Source: Dipylidium caninum | Lineage: Eukaryota; Platyhelminthes; Cestoda; Cyclophyllidea; Dipylidiidae | Direction: 5' to 3' | NCBI GenBank assembly: GCA_017562135.1 | Contig: QEYB01000290.1 | Coordinates: forward strand, 806,001 to 870,000 | Length of the DNA: 64,000 bases | Notes under the pieces: generated by a model | Databases searched by the model: none | What the model saw: only the letters and a program-made list of their open reading frames with translations | Told to the model about the DNA's origin: nothing | Translations under genes and position numbers: made by a program | Part shown: positions 35,901 through 48,072 of the stretch, piece by piece | Numbering within the stretch: position 1 is the first letter of the stretch | How the letters are laid out: each line of letters opens with the position of its first letter

Positions 35901-37317
35901 TCAAGGCTGTTGGTTAACTTGTATCCTCAGAGATGTGTTTATAAACCCCAAGTTGGTACCTTTCACAATCACCAAATCGGGCTTCCCATCTCTTTGGGTT
36001 ATTTTACCACCACCTCGGCTTTGGTGAGGTCGCTCTGTGAGGCCTTCTCGACGGACTGACTACAAACTCCCTCCTTTTTGCCCTTTGATGCAGTGCTTCA
36101 ACCACGTAATTTGAGCAGGACTGCAGGTGATGCATTCTTCTTCTGAAGCGTCGTTGCCCTCAGTGTCTCACCCCGTCTCCATGAAGCCCAGTGAAATGGT
36201 TTTGCTGTGTCTGGGACATAAAGCGTGGTTTAAAGCAATTTCCTCCAGCCAATAAAGGAGCTGACATGGAACATTCGAGTAGCTTATTTCCCTTTAGACA
36301 ATGTTGACACCGTCACCAAGCAAGGCCCTCTTCCCCCTGTCAGAAGTCCTTCGCAAACCTTCTCTAACCTGCCGTTTCCCCTGTTCGTCGTACATTAGAT
36401 TTCCCGTATCAACAGATTTTACGGCACAAGCGAAAGTCGTGGTGATTACGACCGTCTGACGATGATACGAACTGTGCCATTGAAGGAACGTCCGTCGTTA
36501 GGCGGTAAAGAGACGAAGAAGCAATTTTTAAGTAACATGTCAGGCTGATTGGAATTAATCTTACCAGGCGGTGGAAAACTTCAACATAGTTCATCTAATG
36601 ACGGCGTAAAAAATTCGGAAATTCGACTGTTCTACTAGCGCGGAATTTGAAACGGCCAGCTTGCAGTGGTCCACCCCTTTGGGAATTTGACAAAACACCC
36701 CCACGGAACTTTACTAAAGGCGAAAATGGGAAGTGAATTTGTTTCTGGACCCCGTGGCTCTTTAGAGTGATGATGGGGTTAAAATGGATTTCCTCACTCT
36801 CCACATTATGCTTTCGTGTTATTTATGGAGGAGATACAGTGTCCCCCCCTCCACCCCAAACTCACACACAATGAGGACGAATTAGCGCAATTGTGAATAG
36901 AAACATCCTGTGCATCAACTTGTGCAGCGAGTTTCGATTGACAGCTCTCGCATTTCAGAGGTAACTGGACCTGCGGGAGGGAGGCAGCACGAAAAGAGAC
37001 TGATCGTCTTCGTGCCTCTCCCACAGCAAAAGCCCACCGGTAGGATTTCCTTCCCATCGCCTCACCGTCACATTCGCTTGTGCAAGTGCTTCGACCTATC
37101 GACCTCCGTAGCCTCACTGACGCATGCACATGGCAATCAGGCCAAGAAAAATCATACAATCTCCAGTGTTCCCCAATTCCGAAATCACAAAATTAGCAAG
37201 AATTTGCCTTACTAAACGGAGGTGAACCATATCAAACGAATAAATATTCACAAAAGAGCGTAGAAAAGGACGTATGCAATCATACGCGCTAGAAATGCCG
37301 TGCATAAGAAGTGGAGA

Positions 37318-39874
37318 TCAATTGCGTTCATTGAAGGGCATTACCCGACTACGCGACCTCTTCGGAGGCAAAGATGTCCCGCCGACGGACTTCGACTGGA
37401 TGCCTCTGGCAATTGGCGAGGCCTCCAAGCGTTCATGTAGCCGAGAGAACCAATTCTCCATTTTATTCCGTTCACTCTGACCTAGTCGGAAAAGCGCTTT
37501 CTCCAACTCCTCTAATCTGAATAGACAACAAGGCTATCGTTTTAACTCCCCCCTCCATACCGCCTTACAGCGTTAAATCCAACATGACATACTCAAATAT
37601 AGCAGCAATCAAGCTAATCTTACGTAACCGTAATCTCCGTCCCTAACTGAGTAGAACCACTCCAACTAGTATTTTGAGGGCGAGTAATTACACTTTCGCA
37701 AAAAAAGAAAACTGTATTTCAGATACGTTTATGATCGTAAGTCAATTAATACTCGCGAGTGAAGAGCCGGGAACGAAAAAGACATCATTTCCCGTGATAT
37801 AATCGCACCACATATCTCTTTGGCAAACGTTTCCAAAAAAACTAGTTGAATGACAACATATGACTTTCCAAGTACAATTTCTGTCAACAAAATCAGCGCT
37901 ACTATTTTTCAATCAGCCAAAGCTTGAACATCTACAGCCTTTTTATAGTTGTCTTGCATACGCCGTGACTAGAGCTCGAAAGGCTCAGCTGGTTGATAGC
38001 AACAGCTGAGTCTCGAAGTGTTGGGAATAACCGGCGTCTATTCTGTCTACACTCCCTCCCAACACTTGCGTGTCACTGACCCAAAATTTTTTTTGCCAAA
38101 GTAACCACAGAAGCGAGGTGACTCTTTTGTGATTCACAGTTGTCAGTCTCCCCATTTATTAGACTCCGACTAGGGCATTTATCATACTGCCGTAAAAGTT
38201 AAGATACTTTTCAAGGGAATAGATTAAAAAAAGAATAGTAAAATACCTGGAGAGTGAAGGCGGGTTACACCCCGGAGCCAGGTTGAGAGCAATCCCCATA
38301 ATGTTTTTAACTCGTCGCTAATAAGAAAAAACATGTTGTTGGTTAAGGATGTTAAATTGAAAAAGGAGCAAGTTGATAACACAATCGCTGTTTAGAAATA
38401 CATAGCTGATTTGACTTTCTCTGACATACAAACTATTTCCACAATACGCCCGGAACAGGCGGGTCCAGTACTAAAATCGTGTGATTAGGTAATTAGTACC
38501 GTTAGAACACTACCTCTCCTGAGGTAAAAAAAATAGATGACCAATATTGACGATCTGGGGCTTAGACGATTCTAACACTCCATATATAATCCTGCTCGTT
38601 TGTATTATGTTACACCTGGAAGGGAAAGAGAGTGCAACAAACGTGAACAATCCGCCACAAACTTGGCAGCGGACAAAAGTAACGCAGTAATGGATCTGGA
38701 ACTATTCAATATTTTATAAACAATACTTAATTATTTCAATACTAATTTACGAAAAAATACTTTCGAGAGAAAACACCACATACGAAGTCTACGTTAAGGT
38801 GCTCGCGTTTGACATCAATTAAAAAGGTTTCTCTAGGTCGTGGTACCACGTCAAATGAGCAATACCAAAACTACTTTACGGTTGCATACAAAAACATTCT
38901 CCACAGGCTGCGATGTCCGTAAGCAAAACAGAAACCAAATCGCATGTTTAAATCCTTTTGACAGCAAAAAGCCTTGCTGTAATGAAACCAGAGACAGGCA
39001 AGATACTACCAACACAGCGGATATACATCCTGATTGCTACAAAACGGAATAACTACTTCCTAAGTTGTCATTCAAAAGTACCTAAGTGATAGTCAAAATA
39101 TGCATTGTCGCTTATGGCGACAACTATGCGTTAGGTAGGTAGGGCAGGGATGACAATCAAAAACTGTGTCAACTTAAAGAATTTTACCAAAAGGTCTGAT
39201 TATACCTGAAAGGTATTTACGAGAGTTTCGAGGACGGCAGAAGCCTCCTCCAACGAAAGACTTGACAAATGGCAACCGAGAGAATAAAAAAAAGGGCACT
39301 TCTTCCTGAGATCAACAATCCATGGGTCTGCAGCAAAAACTTCGCGATAACGTATCTGAAATCAAACAGTCATTACCATTGAAAAGTCATCAAAAAGCAA
39401 TTTAAATACCATTAACGCTTTAAGATTACCATTATGATCAAATGCTAGACATCCGCAAAATCAAATACCAGCTAATAATGATCATTGAGGCAGTTCTAAT
39501 CACTACCAATGATGCGTGGAAAGAAAACGCAAGAGTAGGCGCAGACATACTCTGTAAATGATAGGAAGCTCAACAGCAAATATTTGTCGCCGGCCACTAT
39601 TAACACTCCTTAAAAGCCAGAGAGGAATTTCAAGTTTCATGCCTTCGTAAATATCATTGTTATGTACATCATCACCACGTGAATGAGAACTTGATTGACT
39701 GAATGACGGGAAAGACCTCAGTACTAAGGTTGCGACTTTGGGTATTGGGATTCGAGATCGGCATGTTATTCTTTCATTTGTACAGATTATGTCATCAATA
39801 TTTAGATAGGAGTCATGATGTGACAAGGACAATGTCCAATCAAACATTTGAAATCCCCGAGAATCGATGCGCAT
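37318..39874 (-). CDS. GINS3: GINS complex subunit 3 (PSF3)
   Basis: Subunit of the GINS tetramer, which joins MCM2-7 and CDC45 to form the replicative helicase. Exons: 39874-39551, 39355-39206, 38317-38247 and 37516-37318; phases close to 247 residues (238 if the ATG at 39847 is used; animal PSF3 is about 210-220). Landmarks: DSYLNIDDIICTNERI, GMKLEIPLWLLRSVNSGRRQ with FAVELPIIYR (the strongly conserved Leu-Glu-hPro-Leu-Trp-Leu block), REVFAADPWIVDLRKKCPFF, then the helix ending EELEKALFRLGQSERN. The C-terminal tail is basic and Ser/Arg-rich (PPKRSRSR), longer than usual. The intron between exons 2 and 3 is 888 bp, far longer than most here. Confidence 0.92.
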
Positions 39875-41330
39875 GACCCAAAGGACTGCAGGGCAGGCGA
39901 GCGGAAACTAGCATCAACCGAATCCAATCAAAAGGACCTCAGCAAGGTTCACCATCTACTTGATGATTGGCTCAGTTCCCTAAACAGTATAAATTAAGAC
40001 AAAAACAAAGAGATTAGAGCGGCTATTATTAAAGATTAAAAGTGGGTCTACTCATGTACAAAAGTATTAACTTTAATTCGCATGTGTTGGTAGCAACAGT
40101 TTCCTTGGACGGGCAAAGAATACAACGATGGATGTGGAAAGTAAAAAACACACGTGCAAATGACAATTATTAACAACCATGTAGAGGCCCGATCTAGCCT
40201 GTGAGAAGTGAAGAATCTCGAGGTCACGTTGTGCTAGACTCGAAAAACACTTCGGCGTGTTGAAAGCAAGACAAAAATTGCTTAAACTGAGGATGCGGAT
40301 GGAGACAAGCCCTGCATATATCCACGCGAAGTAGTTATGTATTGAGATTGCGCATAGATTATTAATCTTCACGTGCTGAACAGTGAAGTGTTATATCTCT
40401 CCAACTTAAAGACTAAATAGGGTCCCCAAACAAAAAGAAGCACCGTAGTTGTAAAGCAAGTAAGAGCAACATTTGAAAAATATGTGTGATACCAAGGGTG
40501 ACCCGCCAGGGGGTGAAAATTAGTGCGCGTTTAGAATTATGATTCCACTAGATAATTGATGCATAGACTACTACATTCCGTTTTATAGCGTCCGATAACA
40601 TATCGCGCAAAATTTGTTTCGTCGAAACTAACACCTGAAATTCAAAGTTATAATTGTTTTGTATATATTTTTCCGTTATCTAAATATTACTTCCGGTTAA
40701 AAACAATTATTCATTCTAACCGTAATCTCAACGCACATTTTTCAATTATTTGCAAAATTATTTGATAAAATTTGGTCTTTACTGTCTCAGTTTGTCTAAC
40801 GTTGTTTTCAACCTACTTGCTTTTTTGTTTAAGTGGGCCAATTTCCATATATGAATGATCACAACGTTAGTGTTTTGCTCAGTCACTCGTCGCAGAATTA
40901 TCGTGCGGTTGTGGTGCTGTATCGTTGTTCCTTCTTCGTTCTCGTATTTTTGCTTTTTCGTGCCTCGATTGTTTGTTATCGGCAGTCATCTCGTGAAAGA
41001 CGATGGTAGTGAGATAACGATGACCTAACCATCTTACTGCCCCGTCTTTTCCCAAGATGCTGTTTTGAGCGTCTCGACCATCGGCCCTGTCCGTCGTCAA
41101 CATTGCCTGTAGACACGGTTTTTCGATGTCACAGCCAATATTGATGAACGATCAGTGCCGTCTACCGACAATTGTGTTTTATTCTTCATAATATCTGTCA
41201 GTTAGTGTTCCAGCGGCGGTGATTTACTTGGTCATAGTATCACAGCCCTGCTTGGGACACATGCAGACAGCTTGAACTGCTGGATTACCGCGAGTTGTTT
41301 TTCAATTTACTAAATATAAATGCTTGTGTA
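39875..41330. other. Intergenic upstream of GINS3
   Basis: AT-rich with no supported exon. Minus-strand frames at 40073-40372 and 40879-41103 lack splice or homology support. Confidence 0.45.
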
Positions 41331-41339
41331 GGTTCTTTT

Positions 41340-42150
41340 CTGAGTTGACGAGCACGGTGCGAAACATGGCTCTGTTTGTGGGTCCCGGTAGTTTGATCTA
41401 CACCAAGGTGGGCTGCGGCCCTGGCCATCAGTTGCTTGTCCCATGTGCGATCGTCGGTGGATGCGCGGTGAACCGGTGTTGCCCCCAGCGTGTCCATTGG
41501 ACGAAGCTACCTACGCATCCGTCAGGTCTCCACCTCGTTAGTTTTTCCCCAGGCGGTCGTCAGTCTAGTGAGGCGTGAGGGCTTCACGAACCCCAGGCCG
41601 GTCTTTGTGATCCCAATTGTTTGGTGTGCGGACGTACGCTTTAGCGCTGGATGGCTCCCTGACGTTAACAGTTCGCCCTGTTCTAGTCGCGGTGGTCTAT
41701 ATTGTCGATGGATTGCTGTTGCCAAGGCTCTTACGCTTCGTGTGCATGCGCTTTTCTGGGTTCCCTGGACGGGGGGCATTTGGTCGTGTTTCTTTGGCTG
41801 TCCCTTAGTTACTCCCTCAGGAACGAACGAGTGCAAGTTTCGCTCATTCGAGCACGTTTCTGGCGTGACTTCAGATTACTTAGTTCCGCCAACGTGCCTT
41901 GGTGCGTAGGCTATCATCGACTAGACGCAGTCACGAGATTTTGTCGGGATGTAAAACCGTCCCCCTCCCCATGCGGTTTACAGCCGGCGCTGTGGGACAG
42001 CTGTTGGGGCAGCCCAGACGTCCCTTGATCACCTGGGGGCACGGGGGGGGGTGGAAAGGGGATCTAAGGCCTCCAGGCCGGTGCGAGCGGTCTGCGGTAA
42101 TCGATTTCGCTTTCGATAGGCGAAAAAGGGGGCCTTAACCCCTCCACCCG
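41340..42150. other. GC-rich island of unknown nature
   Basis: About 800 bp clearly richer in G and C than its surroundings, with overlapping long open frames in several phases on both strands. That is what GC-rich noncoding DNA produces by chance. Near its right end there is a G-rich purine tract (GGGGGGGGGTGGAAAGGGG, about 42033-42061) followed by a segment with a TATA-like AATATAAATATATG at about 42256. This arrangement could be the remains of a small LTR-type element, but I found no matching direct repeat on the left. No transposase or reverse transcriptase motif is visible. Confidence 0.35.
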
Positions 42151-44930
42151 GCCGATGTTGACATGGCCTGAAAAGGCTGGGGGAGGCGTATCGTGTTATG
42201 GTTCGTCATCTCTATTTGTTTACAACATGGTGGGGTGACGCACTCCCATCATTGAATATAAATATATGCCCAGACGTCTATTTGAGTCGTCTTACCGCAG
42301 ATATCGTTTAAAACATCCCCATCGCGGTATCTGCCCGTGGCATGTTGGCGGCTCGGGTGATTGGAGTGGGAAAGCCCTTGGCTAAATTTGATTATTTCAT
42401 ATGGGGGAATGAGGCTACTCATATCACTCTTTCGAATGCATTTTAGACGCTACGATCGCAGTGGACAGATTTTTATCCAGCTAAAAGTCCTGCTACACAC
42501 GAGTCGCCCCTCATCGAGGCAGTTCAGACTTGATAAATCCCACCAGATTTGCTGTCTGACTGTCCCACTGTTACGGTAGAGGGTTTTTCACAAAATAATT
42601 TTGGTTTGACAGAATAAAAAGACTTCCAGTGCTTTATGATACTACACCTAATTCGGTTGTTGAGTGACCTCTGACAGGTTACATCATTGCGATTATTTGT
42701 CTCCTTAAATTTACAAACAAAATCTGAACGAGGTCTCTGTTATTCCAACTTTGAATGAGGCTCAAGTTTCGGTCTGGTTGAAAGTGTGTTGTTCGCTCAC
42801 TTAAGTAAACTCTGACGGACTGGTCGACTTCAGGACTCCCCCAACGTCTCTCACCAAGCCCATAGCGAGGTGCCGTGTCTGTCAGGCAGGCGGATAGACT
42901 TGATCCGCAAACCGCGCTTTTAATCTGCCAATGCATGACCATAGGTAGTGGGATATATCAGCCGTGGTCATTTTTTCGCCTGCCATGTGATTGCTCAATC
43001 GGACGGCGTCCCCTACTCAGCCGATGTATTAAAACTAAATCTGCAAGTTAACTGCTGCCACCATTGAAAATGTTATTTTTGGAACGATTGGGTTCTAAGG
43101 GATTCTCGGGGGGAGGGCCAAGAGGACTGAGATGAAATAAAAGAATGCCCTCCATTTGTCATGTGACGTAGGCTGCGTCTGTTGCATCATGAAATGGTTA
43201 GTAACTTTGGAAATTGTTTACTTTCTTCAAGGTCATATCGTGGAACTTGCCAAATCCTATTTTTCTTGCCTACTTCGTGTATTCCTGACGTACGACTCTT
43301 TACTACACACTGTTCTTCCCACTTCTCGCCGATTTATGGGAACAATTAGGCATTCCACAGTGCTAGCGGGGCGCGACCGCACGGAGCTCAGGTGTGAGAC
43401 CTCCTAACGATGTTCCACTTGGGAGTTACATTACATGCACGCAGCAGATTCCCGCCACCTCCAGACAGGGTCGACTGTCTACTCATTGCGTAGAATTATT
43501 CGAATAATTAGGAATTTACCAAATCAAAAACCCCTTCATCTTGATTGTTGTCTATTTCAACGCCTTTACCCCCCTTTCCACGTGCCTCGATCACACGGCT
43601 AAAACACAGACAAGACAGTTTTCACATCGAATGCACGTACACGAACAAAGGGACTCGACAGTGAAAGACGTGGGTGCGTACATGCCCGACAGGCAATGCA
43701 GTGTGTGTCCCAGTCTCATACTCGCCTCCGATTGGTCCGCCCGCCCGCCTGCGCTATGCGCTGCCGGACAGATGCTGGTTGCGTACGCGTAGGTACGTGC
43801 GCACGCCTAATGCGACGCTTCGCCTGCCCTCCTGGCTCTCAAAAATCAATACATCTCAGCAGCCCTTGCCAAACACGCGTTTATGTGGCTTGTGTGTGTG
43901 TGTGCGGCCGTAAAACACATGTTTGTCTCTCTCACTTTACGTGCCTCTAGGCGTTAGCTCGGCCGGTTGTGTCCAATTTTGAGCTCATTCAGTCTGGATT
44001 TGTTCGTGCCTTGCGTGTATGTGTGTGTGTCGTGCACCAGGATCGTCATCATGGTTGATTGGCCATCCTCTCTCCTTACGCACGGCGCACACATGGTGGC
44101 TGTATGAATCACGAAGTTGTGGCCAAATGGCCATGACTCCCACTTTAAAGCCAACCTCGTCACATGACGACTGTTGGCCCCCTGCCTTCTTGCCCCTGGC
44201 GTTGAATCAACAGTGGGCTCGAGGGCTTCGAGGCTTGGTTACATCCCGACATCCATGCCCTACCATTCGCATCTTCCACTCATCTGGTTGTAAAGCATTT
44301 CGCACAACACGTATGAAGTTTGTAATACATTTTCCTGTGACCCTTTAACCTAGACAAACCGATCAGACACGGTGCATGGACATGCGGTCATCGGGGAAGT
44401 CATGACTTTAGTTAAACTTCACTTGACCCCGTAAACGCGTGTTACCTGGCCGATTTTTGTCGGTGTGAACCTGCAACAGCTTTTTAACTGTATGCTTGAA
44501 AAAAACAAACAACTCGGCGAATTTTATTATACCAGTAGGTTGTCGAAACAAGCACCCGGGTCAGTGTGCGCGAGTGGTAGAGTAGCTGGAGGCCATTACA
44601 GATTATGCGTACAACCCTTCCTTATTTTACTCACAAACTCCAAAAAATGGAGTTTGCTCGAAAAAAAGTGTTCATGAAAGGAAATAGATAGAATTAACGA
44701 AATCACTAATATTCTGTAACTAAAAATATGTGACTTGAGCCGTGATTTACACGATTTCAAGGATCGGAAGTCAGTGGGCTTTTATTTGGTGTTAATGTTT
44801 AACAGCCACCACTTACAGCTCTACTCATTTTATACAAGTAGAAACGTGCAAATGATAATGTACTTTCCTTCATGTCGAAATGAAGAAAACTACGGGGTCG
44901 AGGAAGCACAGGGTTATTTGCAAGTCGTCA
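42151..44930. other. Intergenic; CpG-rich stretches
   Basis: No supported gene. CpG-rich DNA at about 43720-43830 and GT tracts near 43888-43902 and 44018-44030. Confidence 0.4.
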
Positions 44931-44939
44931 TAAGGACGG

Positions 44940-45131
44940 TTAGCATTTCCTAGGCATAGAGGTGAACCGACTGGTAACGAATTTCAATGGCCTCGGTTGA
45001 CAACAGTGGGTATTGTCCAAGTGACTTATATATTCACTCCACAGTTTCTTCTGCAAACGATAGTCTTCCTCGCCGTACCGGTGAGTTAGCAGGTCCGCAA
45101 GGCTGTCGGGCTGAGTTGGAAGATTGGGCTG
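44940..45131 (-). CDS. Possible terminal exon, unknown protein
   Basis: After a pyrimidine-rich TTTTACAG acceptor the minus strand reads a protein-like stretch (PNLPTQPDSLADLLTHRYGE, then LQKKLWSEYISHL) that ends TAA at 44940. Third codon positions look coding. The open frame continues upstream to 45224 with an ATG there, so it could also be a short single-exon gene. No family recognised. Confidence 0.3.
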   Translation of the reverse strand, partial: QPNLPTQPDSLADLLTHRYGEEDYRLQKKLWSEYISHLDNTHCCQPRPLKFVTSRFTSMPRKC

Positions 45132-45229
45132 TAAAACGGGAATGCGCGGTCTCATTGGAAGAAAACTCGGGCCGCAGATTAAAGAAGCCAGCCTTCTGTC
45201 AGGTGCAAATTTATCTGTGGACACTTAAA

Positions 45230-46030
45230 TCCATCAAACCTATATAGATTAAGTCAATTTCGAGCACATCTAATGTGTGGGCAAGGCTCCCAATGGCTTA
45301 TCGTTTGAAAAGGTACGTTAGAGAAGTAGTTTAACGAGAAAGTGTGTTTGGAACACATGTATAAAGAACTGCATTTCTGTAATTCGTTTTAGAAGCGGTT
45401 ATGGATATGTGGATGATAGTCTCATTTCGGTTAATGCATTGCCCATAGGAGTCAGTGATCATTAAGGTCTTCGAGTAACGTGATGTAGCTGAACTGCTCG
45501 AGGGTTTCGACAATTTGCGGAAGATATTAAGTGATGAAATGTGAGACAGGAGTTAGGTGATTCAGACCTGTTCATAAATATTGTGCAGTCCGCTTATGTA
45601 TCAGGGGGAGCCCTACTTAAGAAAGATATTTTGGTAAGAGTCCATGTTTACTAATTGATAGTGTAGGTCGAACTTAGTGAAAAAGGGAGGACTTCTGGTT
45701 CATCAACTTTCGAAGGTTAAATAAGTAATTTGACATAGCATTTTACGTGAGGAAAGTTTAAATGATGCGTTAAAGTTGGGCAAGACAACATGTCCATTAA
45801 TGAAATTTAATAATGCTTCGAGAAGTTTGAAGTATAAAAAGGAAAAAAATGTAGAATAAGAAGTACACGATGCTTTGGGAACGGTTTCAGCACGAACAGA
45901 TCATATTTACAAGTTATTACGTCTCTTTTCTTGAAAACAAATCTACCTATAGAAGAAAAGAGTAGATCAGCGGAACATTGTTACTAATAGAGGGGTTGAA
46001 AGGTTTGAAGTAAATATGCGTGGGGGTCTG
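45230..46030. other. Intergenic, 3' flank of the Cys-loop receptor gene
   Basis: No exon is supported. The receptor stop at 46035 should be followed here (minus strand) by its 3' untranslated region. Confidence 0.4.
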
Positions 46031-46034
46031 TCCA

Positions 46035-47462
46035 TTAATGCTTAACGATAACAAGGTAGTAAAGCCAATAACAACCGTTGTAGACGAGGTAGGCCACGGG
46101 AAATATGAAACGACTGTAGCCATCAACAATAGACTCGGCTTCACCAAGCAGTCTTCGTGATTGTTTTGGAGGTAGAAGATCCGCCTGATGCATGAGTACA
46201 GCCTCCACATGAGCAAAGATTTCAGCTTGTTGTTTGGTGACCATGGTGAAGCGACTGGCTCTACTGGAAATCTCCATATTGTAGACAGCTTTCCACCAAT
46301 TAGCCAACTCTTCACGCACAATCCTTCGCACACCGAGACGCCATGAAATTAATCTCTCATGATTAATTACGGTAAGGGCTACCGCATACTCGGCCATTAC
46401 ACTGACAACGAATATGATAGAGCATATGAGCCACACATCGATAGCTTTAGTATATGAAACTCGAGGAAGACTTGAGCTGATAGATACGGCTTGTGTGCAA
46501 AGACCTTGGAGACAGAGAAGACCCAGTGGCACTCTCGCTGGAGCGGCATCAGCTGGAACCCAGAAACTCACCCATGAGACCATAATAATGAGAGCATTCG
46601 GAATGTAAGTGGTTACCAGATAACTACCCAATTGTCGGGATAGGTGAAATTTAACCAAAAGACAAGTGTAATTGCCGGTAGACGTGGAAGCCTCTTCGGA
46701 ACAGTCAATTGTGGTAAAATTTTCTGGTGTATTAAACTCGGAGATTTGAAGGTCTTTGTTGAGCTCAAGAGCGTTTTGCTCGGTCCAATCAAAGCGCAAT
46801 TCTTGTAGTGTGTAGCCATATGAACCAATGTTGATATCGCACACCTGTTCGTCCATGGGAAAGTTATGCAATTTCATTTGGCAAGCAAACCGCATTGTGA
46901 TTTTCTGACTATAAAGCACTTGACCGTTGGGATAAACACGAAGAAGGTAATTGGGAAGGGTGATTTTGTGTAAATATCCGTCTTTTCCGTTACGAAAGAA
47001 GAGATCAGGTAACCACACTTGTTCCTTCAAATTTGGTGAAACAATAGGCATTGTGTAGCTCGAATGCTCAGGTAAATGTTGCCACATTAACCGAGGATCC
47101 ATCCAAGTTTGTCGCAAAAGTGCATCAACGTAGTAGTCCATATTTCGTACGTCAACGGAGAAGATGGCTAAAATCTTCATGTTCACCTTCACCACAGTGG
47201 ATTCATTAAGCATTTCAGTGGGTCTTTCGTGAGTTTTATAATTCTTGAATATGGTCGCCATGATCATGTCACGCTGGTTCTTGAATCGCCGTGGTTTCGA
47301 TGCAAGAACAGCAGTTTCACGAGATTCATAGACATTATACTCCAGAGATTCACTTATATCTCCTGGAGTAGAATAAGTAGTCTCAGTTGACGAAGAAATT
47401 GATATAAGATAGTGAAATACTATGCAGAAAAAATAAAGGAAATTAGGGGGCGTAGTTAACAT
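46035..47462 (-). CDS. Cys-loop anion-channel-type receptor, intronless
   Basis: Pentameric ligand-gated channel subunit of the GluCl/glycine receptor class, 475 residues in one exon. A signal peptide (FLYFFCIVFHYLI) is followed by a ligand-binding domain. The Cys-loop is C194 to C208 (13 residues between, including FPMDEQ), and a second pair at C254 and C267 is typical of GlyR/GluCl. Four membrane helices follow. The PAR motif before helix 2 (A307-P308-A309-R310) indicates anion selectivity. Helix 2 is aberrant: after R310 it reads VPLGLLCLQGLCTQAVS, so the 9' gate leucine is Q319, the 6' threonine is leucine and the TTQ block is CTQ. Helix 3 begins AIDVWLICS, with a bulky residue where ivermectin-sensitive channels have Gly, suggesting insensitivity. 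Ligand is unproven; flatworm glutamate-gated channels are the nearest expectation. Start at 47462 precedes the leader directly. Confidence 0.92.
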   Translation of the reverse strand: MLTTPPNFLYFFCIVFHYLISISSSTETTYSTPGDISESLEYNVYESRETAVLASKPRRFKNQRDMIMATIFKNYKTHERPTEMLNESTVVKVNMKILAIFSVDVRNMDYYVDALLRQTWMDPRLMWQHLPEHSSYTMPIVSPNLKEQVWLPDLFFRNGKDGYLHKITLPNYLLRVYPNGQVLYSQKITMRFACQMKLHNFPMDEQVCDINIGSYGYTLQELRFDWTEQNALELNKDLQISEFNTPENFTTIDCSEEASTSTGNYTCLLVKFHLSRQLGSYLVTTYIPNALIIMVSWVSFWVPADAAPARVPLGLLCLQGLCTQAVSISSSLPRVSYTKAIDVWLICSIIFVVSVMAEYAVALTVINHERLISWRLGVRRIVREELANWWKAVYNMEISSRASRFTMVTKQQAEIFAHVEAVLMHQADLLPPKQSRRLLGEAESIVDGYSRFIFPVAYLVYNGCYWLYYLVIVKH

Positions 47463-47557
47463 CGTAGCAGATTATGTGCGTTTCCACAACTGGTCGACTT
47501 GCTGACCAGGTGAGGAGCAACCGTAGATGGATTGTGATTGGTCAAAAGAAGCCTCGG

Positions 47558-47573
47558 GTATATACACACGGGA
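47558..47573 (-). promoter_or_regulatory. TATA-like element upstream of the receptor
   Basis: The minus strand reads GTGTATATACCC about 100 bp before the receptor ATG. It is the only TATA-like site in the immediate upstream region and is a plausible core promoter element. Confidence 0.4.
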
Positions 47574-48072
47574 GTGCGTGCGCCAAGTTACGAGGTACAG
47601 AGCAAGAGGAAGGGAGAGGAGGGGAAGGGGGGCGAGCAGTGGTAGAATAGATTTTGGCGATAGCGGTCGGATACTTGCGATTTGCCGCAATCACTAATTA
47701 CATTAAACAAAGTTACTTCAATGGGACTAAATACAAGACAAAAAGCAACAGCGAAAGTGCGAAAGTAGACAAAGAGATAAATAAGCGAAAACAGCTTAGT
47801 TGTCCGAGTATGTCAGGTGAAGTCGGTTTGTACAATCTCATCTATTCCAGAGGATCAAAGTTGGTTGAGGATTTTACAGTAGTTTTAATGAGTTTTTTAG
47901 GAGGATAAAGTGCAAAATATAGGTATCAAAAGGGTAAAATTACGATGTTTCAAAAGGCCACGAGAAGGAGGGCCTTAAAAAGAACTAGGTGTCACACACG
48001 CTTTGCACAGGGTCATCCCAATAAAATTTTAAGGTAAGAATTTGCCTATTCCCGTCATAAAAATATTTGGGG

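Larger units (their letters stand above)
25060..37300. other. Long gene-poor interval
   Basis: About 12 kb between the start of the glutamate transporter and the end of GINS3. I find no family-recognisable exon on either strand. It contains a GACA/CAGT tandem tract (26391-26420), several purine-rich blocks, and one tentative secreted-protein gene (27318-28080, minus). The 30.8-34.4 kb part is AT-rich and almost free of open frames. Confidence 0.5.

Noticed and set aside
41490..42138. Long overlapping ORFs in the GC-rich island
   Set aside because: They occur in several phases on both strands at once, as expected of GC-rich DNA, and show no domain motif or splice support.
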